From Clavibacter capsici (GTDB lineage: Bacteria > Actinomycetota > Actinomycetes > Actinomycetales > Microbacteriaceae): a DNA stretch of 64,000 nucleotides. A program made the translations under genes and the position numbers. The stretch is from contig NZ_CP012573.1 of the NCBI RefSeq assembly GCF_001280205.1, positions 930,001 through 994,000 on the forward strand. The letters run 5' to 3'. The notes under the pieces were generated by a model that ran no database searches, had not been told where the DNA came from, and saw only the letters and a list, made by a program, of their open reading frames with translations. This document shows, piece after piece, positions 27,174 through 37,742 of the stretch. How positions within the stretch are numbered: position 1 is the stretch's first letter; each line of letters begins with the position of its first letter.

Positions 27174-29372
27174 ATGCGCAGCAAGCTCCTGTGGCCGACG
27201 GCCGCCGTCGCCGCCACGGTGGCGGGTGCGATCATCCCGATGCTCTTCTTCCGCCGGTACTACTTCGTGAACGACACGGAGGCGGGGGCGTTCGGCCAGT
27301 GGTGGGAGATCGGGGACCGGCTCCTCTCGGGGAACTGGTCGCTGCTCAACACGACCGTCTGGCAGTCCGGCAACTACCAGGCCGAGGGCGCCTGGGGCAT
27401 CTACAGCCCGTTCATCTGGCTGATCGGGCTCGGATCCCACGTCCTGTTCGACGCCGCCCTGTACTCCACCATCGTGAAGCTCGCCTGCCTGGCGATCGGA
27501 TCCGCGGGCTTCTTCGTCCTCGCCCGCAGCTACGGCATCCCCCGCGCCTGGTCCGCGGTCGTCGCCACGGCTGCGCCGCTGGCCGGCTTCACCCTCTACT
27601 ACGACGCGCCGTCCTGGGTGAACGGCCTCATGGCCTGGTGCTGGTGGCCCCTCGCCGTGGGCCTCACCCGGCGGAGCGTGCTCCTCAACCGCACCCCCTA
27701 CGGCGGGATCGCGGCCTCCCTCCTGCTCGTCGGCATCGGGTACGTGTCCACCACGCTCATGCTCGCGGCCGCCCTCGCGGCCATCCTGCTCGAGGCCGTG
27801 CTGCGGCGCGACCGCGGCGCGATCTGGCGGGCGCTCGCCGCATCGACCGTCGCCGGCCTCTTCACGATCGTCGTCCACCTCCCCGGGCTGCTCACCGCCT
27901 CGGCCTCCGGTCGCAACGAGGGCGTGGTGAACACGGGCTTCCTCGGCGTCGACCTCAGCGACCTCGCCATCTCCGGCATCCCCACCGGCGGTCCCTTCAT
28001 GGAGACCTACGGGAGCCAGTTCCCGGGATCCCCGCTCACCTACATCTCCTGGCTCCTCCCGCTGGTCGTGCTCATCCGGCCCCGCGAGCTCGCCGGCCTC
28101 CTGCGCTCCCGTCCGAGCCTCGTCGTGATCGCCGTCGTGGCGCTCGTCGCCGTGAGCGCGCCCTCGCAGATCGGACCGCTGCGCTTCCCCGTCCGGGTCC
28201 TCCCGTTCGTGGCCGGCTCCGTCCTGCTGATCCTGGCGCTCGGGCTGTCCCGCGCACGACGCACCGTCGTCACGGGGCGCCACCTCGCGGCGGCCTTGCT
28301 CATCGTCGCCGCGACCGGCGGGCTGATGGCCCTGCAGGCGCCCCGCGAGTGGCGAGCCATCCTCGTCGGGATGCTCGTGTCGGCCGTCCTCGTGTCCGTC
28401 GCCATGGGCATCGCCGGGGCTCGCCTCGGCCGGGTCTCCTCCCTGCCCGGGCTGCGACGGATCGTGCGCCCGCGGGACGTCGGCGGCGTGACGCGCGGCC
28501 TGGCCGTCATGGCGGTCGCGGGCACGCTCCTGGCGCTCGTGCCGCAGCACGTCTTCTCGCCCGCGTCGCCGCTCAGCAGCTACTGGCTGCCGTCGGACGT
28601 GGTGGAGTACTCGACCCAGCTCCAGGCCTCGCGCGGCGACGTGCTGGTGGTGGGGTGGTCGGACGACGACTTCTACGACGAGTCGCTCGTCGGCAACTCC
28701 TGGTACATCACGGGGAAGCCCGTGCAGAACGCGTACTCCTCGGTCTACTACCCGGGCTACTCCAAGGCCGTCTGCATGCAGTACAACGGCTTCACCTGCG
28801 GTCAGCTCTACGAGCAGCTCTTCCAGCCGGTGAAGGGCTCGGACACCGGCACCGACCTCGTCGACCTGCTCGGCGTCAGCACGGTGCAGGTCGTCAAGGT
28901 CCAGCGCGGGCTCGATTCCTCGCGCGCCGTGCCGTCCGCGGACTGGAAGGTCGTCCCGGAGGGCTGGCACGTCGCCGAGGACACGCCGCACACGCGCCTC
29001 ATCGTGCGCGACCAGCCGGTGGCGGGGGCGGGCGGCATCGCGTGGACGTCGGCGGGGACCTCCGCCACGGTCGTCCACGAGGATCCGATGGGCACCACGT
29101 TCCGGCTCGACCGGGTCCCGGCGGACGGCGGGCGCGTCGCGCTCTCGCTCATCCCCTGGCCGGGGTACCGGGTGGACGGGGGGACGCTCACGGACGAGCC
29201 CGTCGACGGGATGCTGCTCGGCGTCGACGTCTCCGCGGCTGACGTCGGCACGACCGTCACGGTCTCGTTCTGGAGCCCGGGATGGCAGGTCCAGCTGGCC
29301 TCCGGCATCCTCATGGTCGTCCTCATCGCGGGCTGGGCGCTGCTGCGCGCCCGTGCGCGGAGGCGCGCGTGA
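27174..29372 (+). CDS. Large multi-pass membrane protein, YfhO/GT-C-like
   Basis: 732 aa with about 12-14 membrane helices over the first 460 residues. Then comes an external domain of about 240 residues rich in Tyr and Trp (YYPGYSKAVCMQYNGFTCG), and a last membrane helix with an Arg-rich tail. An acidic motif lies in the first external loop (RYYFVNDTEAGAFGQWW), where GT-C glycosyltransferases hold catalytic acids. GT-C enzymes take a sugar from a polyprenyl-phosphate donor outside the membrane; this would complete a GtrA/GtrB route. Promoter TAGGGT at 27105-27110. The stop overlaps the GTG of the next GT2 gene. Assignment to YfhO versus another GT-C family is uncertain. Confidence 0.75.
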   Translation: MRSKLLWPTAAVAATVAGAIIPMLFFRRYYFVNDTEAGAFGQWWEIGDRLLSGNWSLLNTTVWQSGNYQAEGAWGIYSPFIWLIGLGSHVLFDAALYSTIVKLACLAIGSAGFFVLARSYGIPRAWSAVVATAAPLAGFTLYYDAPSWVNGLMAWCWWPLAVGLTRRSVLLNRTPYGGIAASLLLVGIGYVSTTLMLAAALAAILLEAVLRRDRGAIWRALAASTVAGLFTIVVHLPGLLTASASGRNEGVVNTGFLGVDLSDLAISGIPTGGPFMETYGSQFPGSPLTYISWLLPLVVLIRPRELAGLLRSRPSLVVIAVVALVAVSAPSQIGPLRFPVRVLPFVAGSVLLILALGLSRARRTVVTGRHLAAALLIVAATGGLMALQAPREWRAILVGMLVSAVLVSVAMGIAGARLGRVSSLPGLRRIVRPRDVGGVTRGLAVMAVAGTLLALVPQHVFSPASPLSSYWLPSDVVEYSTQLQASRGDVLVVGWSDDDFYDESLVGNSWYITGKPVQNAYSSVYYPGYSKAVCMQYNGFTCGQLYEQLFQPVKGSDTGTDLVDLLGVSTVQVVKVQRGLDSSRAVPSADWKVVPEGWHVAEDTPHTRLIVRDQPVAGAGGIAWTSAGTSATVVHEDPMGTTFRLDRVPADGGRVALSLIPWPGYRVDGGTLTDEPVDGMLLGVDVSAADVGTTVTVSFWSPGWQVQLASGILMVVLIAGWALLRARARRRA

Positions 29373-30325
29373 TCGCCGCGCCGCGCGTCGTGGCCGTGGT
29401 GGTCGCCTGGAACCGCCGTGACCTCGTGGTCGAGACCCTGGCTGCGCTCCGGGCGCAGACCGTCCCGCTGCACGACGTCGTCGTCATCGACAACGCGTCC
29501 ACGGACGACTCGGCGGAGGTGATCCGCGCCCGGTTCCCCGAGGTCGCCCTCACCTCGCTGCCGACCAACACCGGCGGTGCCGGTGGGTTCACCGCGGGCA
29601 TCGAGCGCGCGCTCACCGTGCACGACGCCGAGCTCGTCTGGCTGATGGACGACGACACGGTCCCGGACCCGACGGCGCTCGAGGAGCTGCTGCGAGCCCG
29701 CGCCGCCGCGCCGCGCGGCACCGTCGTGCTCGCGTCCGCGGTCCGCTGGACGGACGGGCGCCCGCATCCCATGAACACGCCGCGCACGCGCCCGTCGGCC
29801 TCCCGCGCGAGCGTCGCCCGCGCCGCGCGCCACGGCTGCACCCCGGTGCGCACGGCGTCCTTCGTGTCGATGATGATCGAGGTCGACGCGATCCGCGCGC
29901 ACGGCCTGCCGATGGCCGACTACTTCCTGTGGAACGACGACTTCGAGTACTCCGCGCGCCTGCTGCGCCGGGGTCGGGGCTACCTCGTGCACGGCAGCAC
30001 CGTCGAGCACCGCACGCGCACGTTCGGCTCGACGGACGTGGATCCGGGCGCGCGCTTCGTCTTCGAGGTGCGCAACAAGATCTGGATGCTGCTGCGCTCG
30101 CGCGCCCTCTCCCCGGTGGAGCGCGTGCTCTATGCCGGCGCCGCCCTCCTGGGCTGGACGCGCACGCTGGCCCGGTCGGCCGACCGGCCGCTCCTCCTGC
30201 GCGGTCTGCGCGACGGGATCCGCGAGGGTCTCGGCGGCCGTCCGCGTCCCGCGCACGCGGTGCTCGACGGGCTCGACGGCATCACCGAGGGCGTCCGCCG
30301 GATCGACGCCGCCGCCGGCCGCTGA
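29369..30325 (+). CDS. GT2 family glycosyltransferase (rhamnosyl/galactofuranosyl type)
   Basis: 318 aa, GTG at 29369 overlapping the stop of the membrane protein (GTGA). Motifs: VVAVVVAWNRRDLVVETLAA, VVIDNASTDDSAEVI, TNTGGAGGFTAGI and WLMDDDTVPDP (DDD metal site), then DYFLWNDDFEYSARLLRRG. This pattern, with GGAGGF and WNDDFEY, is that of the GlfT1/rhamnosyltransferase group. It could add the first galactofuranose or rhamnose residues to the lipid-linked primer, but donor specificity is inferred only. It converges on the GtrB-like gene at 30367. Confidence 0.87.
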   Translation: MIAAPRVVAVVVAWNRRDLVVETLAALRAQTVPLHDVVVIDNASTDDSAEVIRARFPEVALTSLPTNTGGAGGFTAGIERALTVHDAELVWLMDDDTVPDPTALEELLRARAAAPRGTVVLASAVRWTDGRPHPMNTPRTRPSASRASVARAARHGCTPVRTASFVSMMIEVDAIRAHGLPMADYFLWNDDFEYSARLLRRGRGYLVHGSTVEHRTRTFGSTDVDPGARFVFEVRNKIWMLLRSRALSPVERVLYAGAALLGWTRTLARSADRPLLLRGLRDGIREGLGGRPRPAHAVLDGLDGITEGVRRIDAAAGR

Positions 30326-30366
30326 CGCGCCGCCGGGCGGCGTCGACCACGGCCGCGGCGCTCGCC

Positions 30367-31392
30367 TCAGTCGCGGCGGTAGGGGAGCTCGGACGAGGCG
30401 GTCTCCACCCCGGGTGAGGCATCGGGGCCGGCCGGGCGTCCGACGTGGGACGCGACCAGGTAGAGCGGTCGGTTCTGCACCTCCGCGTACACCCGCCCGA
30501 GGTAGCTCCCGAGCACGCTGAGCATGATGATCTGCACGCCGCCCACGAACAGGATGGCGATGACCGTGAACGTCCACCCGGGCACGACGCTCGACGGGTC
30601 GATGGCGCGGCTGACGAGCACGTACACGACGGCCAGCGCGCTGAGCGCCGACACGACGAGGCCGACGAGCTGGATGAGCTTCAGCGGGAAGGTCGAGAAG
30701 CCGAGGATGCCGTCGGCCGCGAACTTGATCATCTTCCGCAGCGGGTAGCCCGTGACGCCCGCGTGCCGCTCGTCCCGGTCGAACTGGACGTTCGTCTGCC
30801 GGAAGCCGACGTAGGAGACCATGCCGCGCAGGAAGCGGTTGCGCTCCGGGAAGCGCTTCACAGCGTCGATGACCTTGCGGTCGATCAGCCGGAAGTCCCC
30901 GGTGTCGCGGGGGATGTCGATCTCGGCCACGAGGGCCAGGGTGCGGTAGAACGCGCCGGCCGTCGCCTTCTTGAAGAACGTGTCCTTGCGGGTCCGGCGC
31001 TGGGCGTAGACGACGTTGAAGCCCTCCTGCCAGCGGCGGATGAGCTCGACCGCGACCCGGGGCGGGTCCTGCAGGTCGGTGTCCATGATGACGGCCGCGT
31101 CGCCCGAGGCGTGGTCGATGCCCGCCGTGACCGCGATCTGGTGGCCGAAGTTGCGCGAGAAGTCGATGACCTGCACGCGGTCGTCGGAGGCCGCGAGGGC
31201 GTGGAGGTGCTCGAGGGAGCGATCCGCGGACCCGTCGTTCACGTACACGAACTCGAACCGCATCCCGAGGTCGGCCTCCTCCAGCGCCTCGGTCAGCGTG
31301 CGGGAGAACAGCTCGATGCTGCCCTCCTCGTTGTACACGGGGAGGATGAAGCTCACCAGGGGCGCGGGCGTGGGGAGGCGTTCTTCGGTCAC
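30367..31392 (-). CDS. GtrB/DPM1-like polyprenyl-phosphate glycosyltransferase (second copy)
   Basis: 341 aa, GTG start at 31392. The GT2 domain has VSFILPVYNEEGSIELFSR, VYVNDGSADRSLE, SRNFGHQIAVTAGIDHA and MDTDLQDPP. Then come RRTRKDTFFKKATAGAFYR and two C-terminal membrane helices (about 228-255 and 270-295). It is closer to classical GtrB (bactoprenol glucosyltransferase) than the copy at 25017. It lies just downstream of the multi-pass protein at 31460, in the same direction, so both may form a decoration module with one of the GtrA proteins. Confidence 0.9.
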   Translation of the reverse strand: MTEERLPTPAPLVSFILPVYNEEGSIELFSRTLTEALEEADLGMRFEFVYVNDGSADRSLEHLHALAASDDRVQVIDFSRNFGHQIAVTAGIDHASGDAAVIMDTDLQDPPRVAVELIRRWQEGFNVVYAQRRTRKDTFFKKATAGAFYRTLALVAEIDIPRDTGDFRLIDRKVIDAVKRFPERNRFLRGMVSYVGFRQTNVQFDRDERHAGVTGYPLRKMIKFAADGILGFSTFPLKLIQLVGLVVSALSALAVVYVLVSRAIDPSSVVPGWTFTVIAILFVGGVQIIMLSVLGSYLGRVYAEVQNRPLYLVASHVGRPAGPDASPGVETASSELPYRRD

Positions 31393-31459
31393 GTGTCGGT
31401 ATCCCTCGTCGGTGCGTGTCGGGGTCGGATCCTGGTCGGCGACCGGCCGGGCGGTCGGC

Positions 31460-33313
31460 TCAGCCTATGTCGATGCGGTAGAGGACGGCGGCAGCCCCGG
31501 TGGCCGGGTCGTGGACGACCCGCTCGACCTCCTCGAGGCCGGGGACCGAGGCGGGATCCGGCGCGGCCGCGCAGTCGGAGAGCGCGAGGTACCAGCGGAT
31601 GCCGGCACGCTCCGTCGCCTCCGCGTCCACGCGGCCGGCGGCCAGCGCCGTCCGGGCGTCGTCGACGGCGTCGCGGTCGGCGGGCCATGCCATGCCCAGG
31701 TTGTAGTGCGCGACCGAGCGCCCGGAGTCGATCTTGACGATCTGCGGATCGAGGCACGGCCCCGTGACGATGGAGCCCTCCGTGGCCCCTGCGGTGACGT
31801 CGGCGATCGCGCGGTCCAGCGGCTCGGCGAAGGTGATCTGCCCGAGCTGCCGCCCGGCCGAGAAGAAGCGGCCCCAGTCGAGCGCGCTCGTGGCGCCGAT
31901 CACGACGACGAGGACGGTGGCCGCCGCGACGAGCGTGCGGGTCCGTCGGGGAGCGAGCGGGGACGCGTCCACGGCGGCGTCCGCGTCCGCGTCCGCGGCG
32001 GCGTCCGTCCGACCGCGGAGGGTGCGCACCGCCACGTCGAGCAGCACGGGGACGATCGTCACCGCGATGAGCAGGAACGAGTCGATCCACAACCGGTACG
32101 GCTCCTGGTTCGCGCGCCACAGGTCGTTGGTGGACGTGATCGCCCAGGCGAGCATGGCCCCGCCGGCGTACGCGGTCCACACGGTGCGCCGCGCGCGGAT
32201 GCCCGCCACGAGGATCAGCACGAGCGGCACGATGAGCGCGGCTCCGGCGATGGGCCCGAGCGGCAGGTCGACACCGAGGTCCTTGCTCGACGCGACGCGG
32301 TAGGAGAGGAACGGGTCGCCCGCCGCCGACGCCAGGACGGTCGTGACGATCTGCGGGAGCGTCGCGGCGAGGGCGGCGCCCATCGGGATCAGCGCGAGGC
32401 CGCGCGTCCGCCCGATGGTGGCGAGGAGCCCCGGCACGGTGGGGAGGAGCCCGACCACGAACGCGGGGAGCGGCCCGACGGCGCCCGCGACGACGACGGC
32501 GAGCGCGAGCGACGCGGGCACCAGGGCCGCGGAGAGCACGAGGAGCCGGCGGCGCGGGCGCTCGATCACGGCGTACGCCGCCACGACGTAGAAGGAGAGG
32601 AACACGGTGGCGAGGAACGAGTAGACGTGGACGTTCAGCAACCCGCCGACGACGACCGCGACGGCGGTCATCGCGACGAGGCGCGCCCGGCGCGAGGAGC
32701 CCCGGAGGAAGGGCACGAGGGCCCCGAGGAACGCGATGCCCGCGACGGAGAGCGCCGCGGCCTCGCCGTTGAGGGTGAAGAGGACCCCGAACGGCCCCCA
32801 CATCACGGCGTGCGAGCTCATCTGCCAGTACCACTGGCCGGGGCCCTGCGTCCACGCGAAGGTCCCGAGGAGGAGGGGCGCGAAGCCGAGGACGCCGGTC
32901 CACGCGCGGCCGGTCACGCGGATGCACGCGATGCCGATGGCCGCGACGAGGCCCGCCTGCAGCGCTGTCCCGACGATGTTCCAGGACTCGACGGGGCCGA
33001 GGCCGGTGACGTGGCCGAAGGCGCCGAGGACCACGTAGTAGAGGTGCGGGTACGTGTTGCGGCCGGTCTCGGTGAAGGGCTCCACGGAGGCGAAGTCCCC
33101 GCGGGCGAAGTTCACGACCATGGAGAGGTACGACAGCTGGTCGTAGACGAAGTAGTCGCGGAACGAGGTCACGACGCTGCCCGTGCGGTGCACCAGCATG
33201 CCCACCTGGGTGACGAGGAAGAGGAGGACGGCGACCGCGACGGCGAGGACCGATGTCAGGCGTCCTGCGGGCTTCCTCCGGTCGATCCGGACGGGGGAGG
33301 CGGGGGTGGGCAC
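31460..33313 (-). CDS. Multi-pass membrane protein, GT-C-like
   Basis: 617 aa, GTG at 33313. About 12-13 membrane helices occupy residues 18-470, and an external domain of about 140 residues ends the protein. The first external loop holds FRDYFVYDQLSYLSMVV and TETGRNTYPHLYYVVLG, with acidic residues placed as in GT-C enzymes. It probably transfers a lipid-linked sugar to the outside polymer, next to a GtrB-like gene. A TAGCAT element 8 nt before the GTG suggests a leaderless mRNA. An Asp/Ala repeat (AADADADAAVDA) sits in a cytoplasmic loop. Substrate unknown. Confidence 0.75.
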   Translation of the reverse strand: MPTPASPVRIDRRKPAGRLTSVLAVAVAVLLFLVTQVGMLVHRTGSVVTSFRDYFVYDQLSYLSMVVNFARGDFASVEPFTETGRNTYPHLYYVVLGAFGHVTGLGPVESWNIVGTALQAGLVAAIGIACIRVTGRAWTGVLGFAPLLLGTFAWTQGPGQWYWQMSSHAVMWGPFGVLFTLNGEAAALSVAGIAFLGALVPFLRGSSRRARLVAMTAVAVVVGGLLNVHVYSFLATVFLSFYVVAAYAVIERPRRRLLVLSAALVPASLALAVVVAGAVGPLPAFVVGLLPTVPGLLATIGRTRGLALIPMGAALAATLPQIVTTVLASAAGDPFLSYRVASSKDLGVDLPLGPIAGAALIVPLVLILVAGIRARRTVWTAYAGGAMLAWAITSTNDLWRANQEPYRLWIDSFLLIAVTIVPVLLDVAVRTLRGRTDAAADADADAAVDASPLAPRRTRTLVAAATVLVVVIGATSALDWGRFFSAGRQLGQITFAEPLDRAIADVTAGATEGSIVTGPCLDPQIVKIDSGRSVAHYNLGMAWPADRDAVDDARTALAAGRVDAEATERAGIRWYLALSDCAAAPDPASVPGLEEVERVVHDPATGAAAVLYRIDIG

Positions 33314-33321
33314 GGGGGTCG

Positions 33322-33327
33322 ATGCTA
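33322..33327 (-). promoter_or_regulatory. -10 element of probable leaderless promoter
   Basis: TAGCAT on the minus strand, 8 nt before the GTG at 33313 of the GT-C-like gene. Confidence 0.45.
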
Positions 33328-33524
33328 GCAGCCGGCCCCTCCGGGACCCGGGCCGGCCGACGGGCCGTGCGGGCTCCCGCGCCCCCTCCTCCGACCGGCC
33401 GGGCGCCCTCCACGTGCTCCCTCCCGCCCCCGGCTACACTGGGCCGCTCGACCCCCGTCGCCCAGGCGGCCGGGTCCGCCCATCCATCGGACGTGACGCT
33501 GCCACCGCAGCAGAGGGGACGCGC

Positions 33525-35603
<2,079 letters not shown>

Positions 35604-35604
<1 letters not shown>

Positions 35605-37622
35605 TGGCCGCGGCCGGCGCGGGCGCTCCCGCGGGGCTCGACCTCATCCAGCGCGTCATCCTCCCGTCCGAGCACGATCCGGACATCGTCCCGCTCTACG
35701 TGGACGCCGACTACTGGACGAGCATCCCCGTCGCGCCCGAGAAGCGCCGGCGCTCGCCGCTGCGCGTGGTCGACTCGGACACGCACAACGCGGTCGTCCG
35801 CCTGAGCGACATGGGCATCATCAGCGCCATCAAGGGCGACCGCGGCTTCCAGGTGCCCCACCGCCGCAAGGTGTCGTTCGGCACCTACTTCAACGCGTTC
35901 CCCGCCTCCTACTGGCGCTCGAGCACCACGCTCGACGGCGTCGTGCTCGAGGTCGAGACCCAGGGCGAGGGCCAGGTCATCGTCTACCGCTCGAACGCGC
36001 GCGGCGTGATCCAGAAGGTCGACGGCGCGGCCGTCACCGGATCCACCACCTCCCGCTTCGAGCTCCCGTTCACGTACTTCGCGGACGGCGGCTGGTACTG
36101 GTTCGACCTGATGGGCGAGGAGTCCGACTTCGAGCTCGTCCAGGCCGGCTGGTACGCCCCCGCGGGATCCGCCCCCACCGCGGGTGCGGCGGGCTCCGTG
36201 AGCATCGCCATCACCACGCTCAACCGGGCCGAGTACTGCGTGAAGCTGCTCACCGACATCGGCGAGAAGCCCGACGTGGCCGCGCTGCTCGACCACGTCT
36301 ACGTCACCGACCAGGGCACGCAGAAGGTCGCCGACCAGCCCGCCTTCCCGCGGGCCCAGGAGCTCCTCGGCGAGAAGCTCCGCGTCATCCACCAGGCCAA
36401 CCTCGGCGGATCCGGCGGCTTCTCGCGCGGCATGTACGAGACGCTGAAGGAGGGCGCCAGCGACTACGTCCTCGTCATGGACGACGACATCACGCTCGAG
36501 CCGGAGAGCATCCGACGCGCGGTCAAGTTCGCGGACTACTCGCGCACGCCCACCATCGTCGGCGGCCACATGTTCGACATGTACGACAAGAGCAAGCTCC
36601 ACGCGTACGCCGAGGGCTTCGACATGTGGAACTTCATGTGGGGTCCCGTCACGCCCACGCGCCACGACTTCAGCGCGTCGAACCTCCGCCAGACCCGGTG
36701 GATGCACCGCCGCGTCGACGCCGAGTACAACGGCTGGTGGATGTGCCTCATCCCCGTCTCCACGATCAAGCAGGTCGGCCTGTCGCTCCCCGTCTTCATC
36801 AAGTGGGACGACGCCGAGTACGCCCTCCGCGCGAAGGAGGTCGGCGTGCCGACCGTGACCCTGCCGGGTGCGGCCGTGTGGCACGTCTCGTGGGTCGACA
36901 AGGACGACTCGCAGGACTGGCAGGCGTTCTTCCACGCGCGCAACCGCCTCATCGCGGCCCTCCTGCACTCGCCCTACGAGCGCGGCGGGCGGTTCCTCAC
37001 GGCGAACCTCGCCACCGACGTGCGGCACCTCGTCTCGATGCAGTACTTCGCGCTCGCGGCGCGGCACGAGGCGTACCGGAACATCCTCCGCGGCCCGCGC
37101 GGCCTGCACGAGGACATGGTCACCCGCCTGGCGCGCACCCGCGAGCTGGCGAAGCGCTTCTCGGACGGCCAGCCCATCAAGGACCGCGCCGCCCTCCCCG
37201 AGATCGTCGCGCCCGACAAGCCGCAGCGTCGTCGCGGGGGAGGCGCGCCCGCCGGCATCGCCCGCATCGTCTGGCTCGCCCGCACGGTGGTCCGGCACGC
37301 CCTCTCGCCCATCAGCCAGGCCGCGAGCCGCGGCCCGGAGGCGCACCTCGCGTTCGAGGACGCCCGCTGGTGGGTCGTGCCGTCGTTCGACAGCGTGCTC
37401 GTGTCGAACGCTGAGGGATCGGCCGCGCTCCTGCACCGCCGCGACCCCGCCATGTTCCGTCGCATGCTGTGGACGAGCATCGTGCTGCGCTGGCGGATCC
37501 TCGCGCGCTGGCCGCAGCTGAAGGCCGCGTACCGCGCGTCCCTGCCGACCATCACGAGCCCGGAGACCTGGGCGCGCACGTTCGGCGTCGACCAGCCGCC
37601 AGCTGGTCGCACCAAGCGCTAG
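35604..37622 (+). CDS. GlfT2-like galactofuranosyltransferase
   Basis: 672 aa, starting inside the glf stop (1-base overlap). The N-terminal 185 residues are a beta-rich domain (VSFGTYFNAFPASYW, FTYFADGGWYWFDLMG). The GT-A domain follows with VSIAITTLNRAEYCVKLL, NLGGSGGFSRGMYE, the metal site VMDDDITLEPES (about 293-295), KWDDAEYALRAKEVG (catalytic acid, about 402) and AAVWHVSWVDKDDSQDW. A helical C-terminal domain of about 200 residues ends it. This matches the architecture of mycobacterial GlfT2, the polymerising UDP-galactofuranosyltransferase. With glf it points to a galactofuranan segment in the wall polymer. Confidence 0.93.
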
Positions 37623-37652
37623 CCGGCCGGCGGCGCTGCGCACCGCTCGTCC

Positions 37653-37694
37653 ACGGGGCGCCTGATCCGCACCACGGTGCGGCAGGCGCCCCGT
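37653..37694 (+). terminator. Strong nested-hairpin terminator after glf-glfT2
   Basis: ACGGGGCGCCTG (37653-37664) pairs with CAGGCGCCCCGT (37683-37694), and inside it CCGCACC (37667-37673) pairs with GGTGCGG (37676-37682): 19 base pairs with only a 2-nt bulge and a 2-nt apical gap. It lies 31 bases after the glfT2-like stop. Confidence 0.85.
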
Positions 37695-37742
37695 CGTGTG
37701 TGAGAATCGCATCTCACGGCACGGGGACGCAGGGGGAAGCAT

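Noticed and set aside
30324..30345. GC-rich inverted repeat between convergent genes at 30325/30367
   Set aside because: The stem closes with almost no loop (GCCGCCGGGCGGC), so a functional terminator is doubtful.
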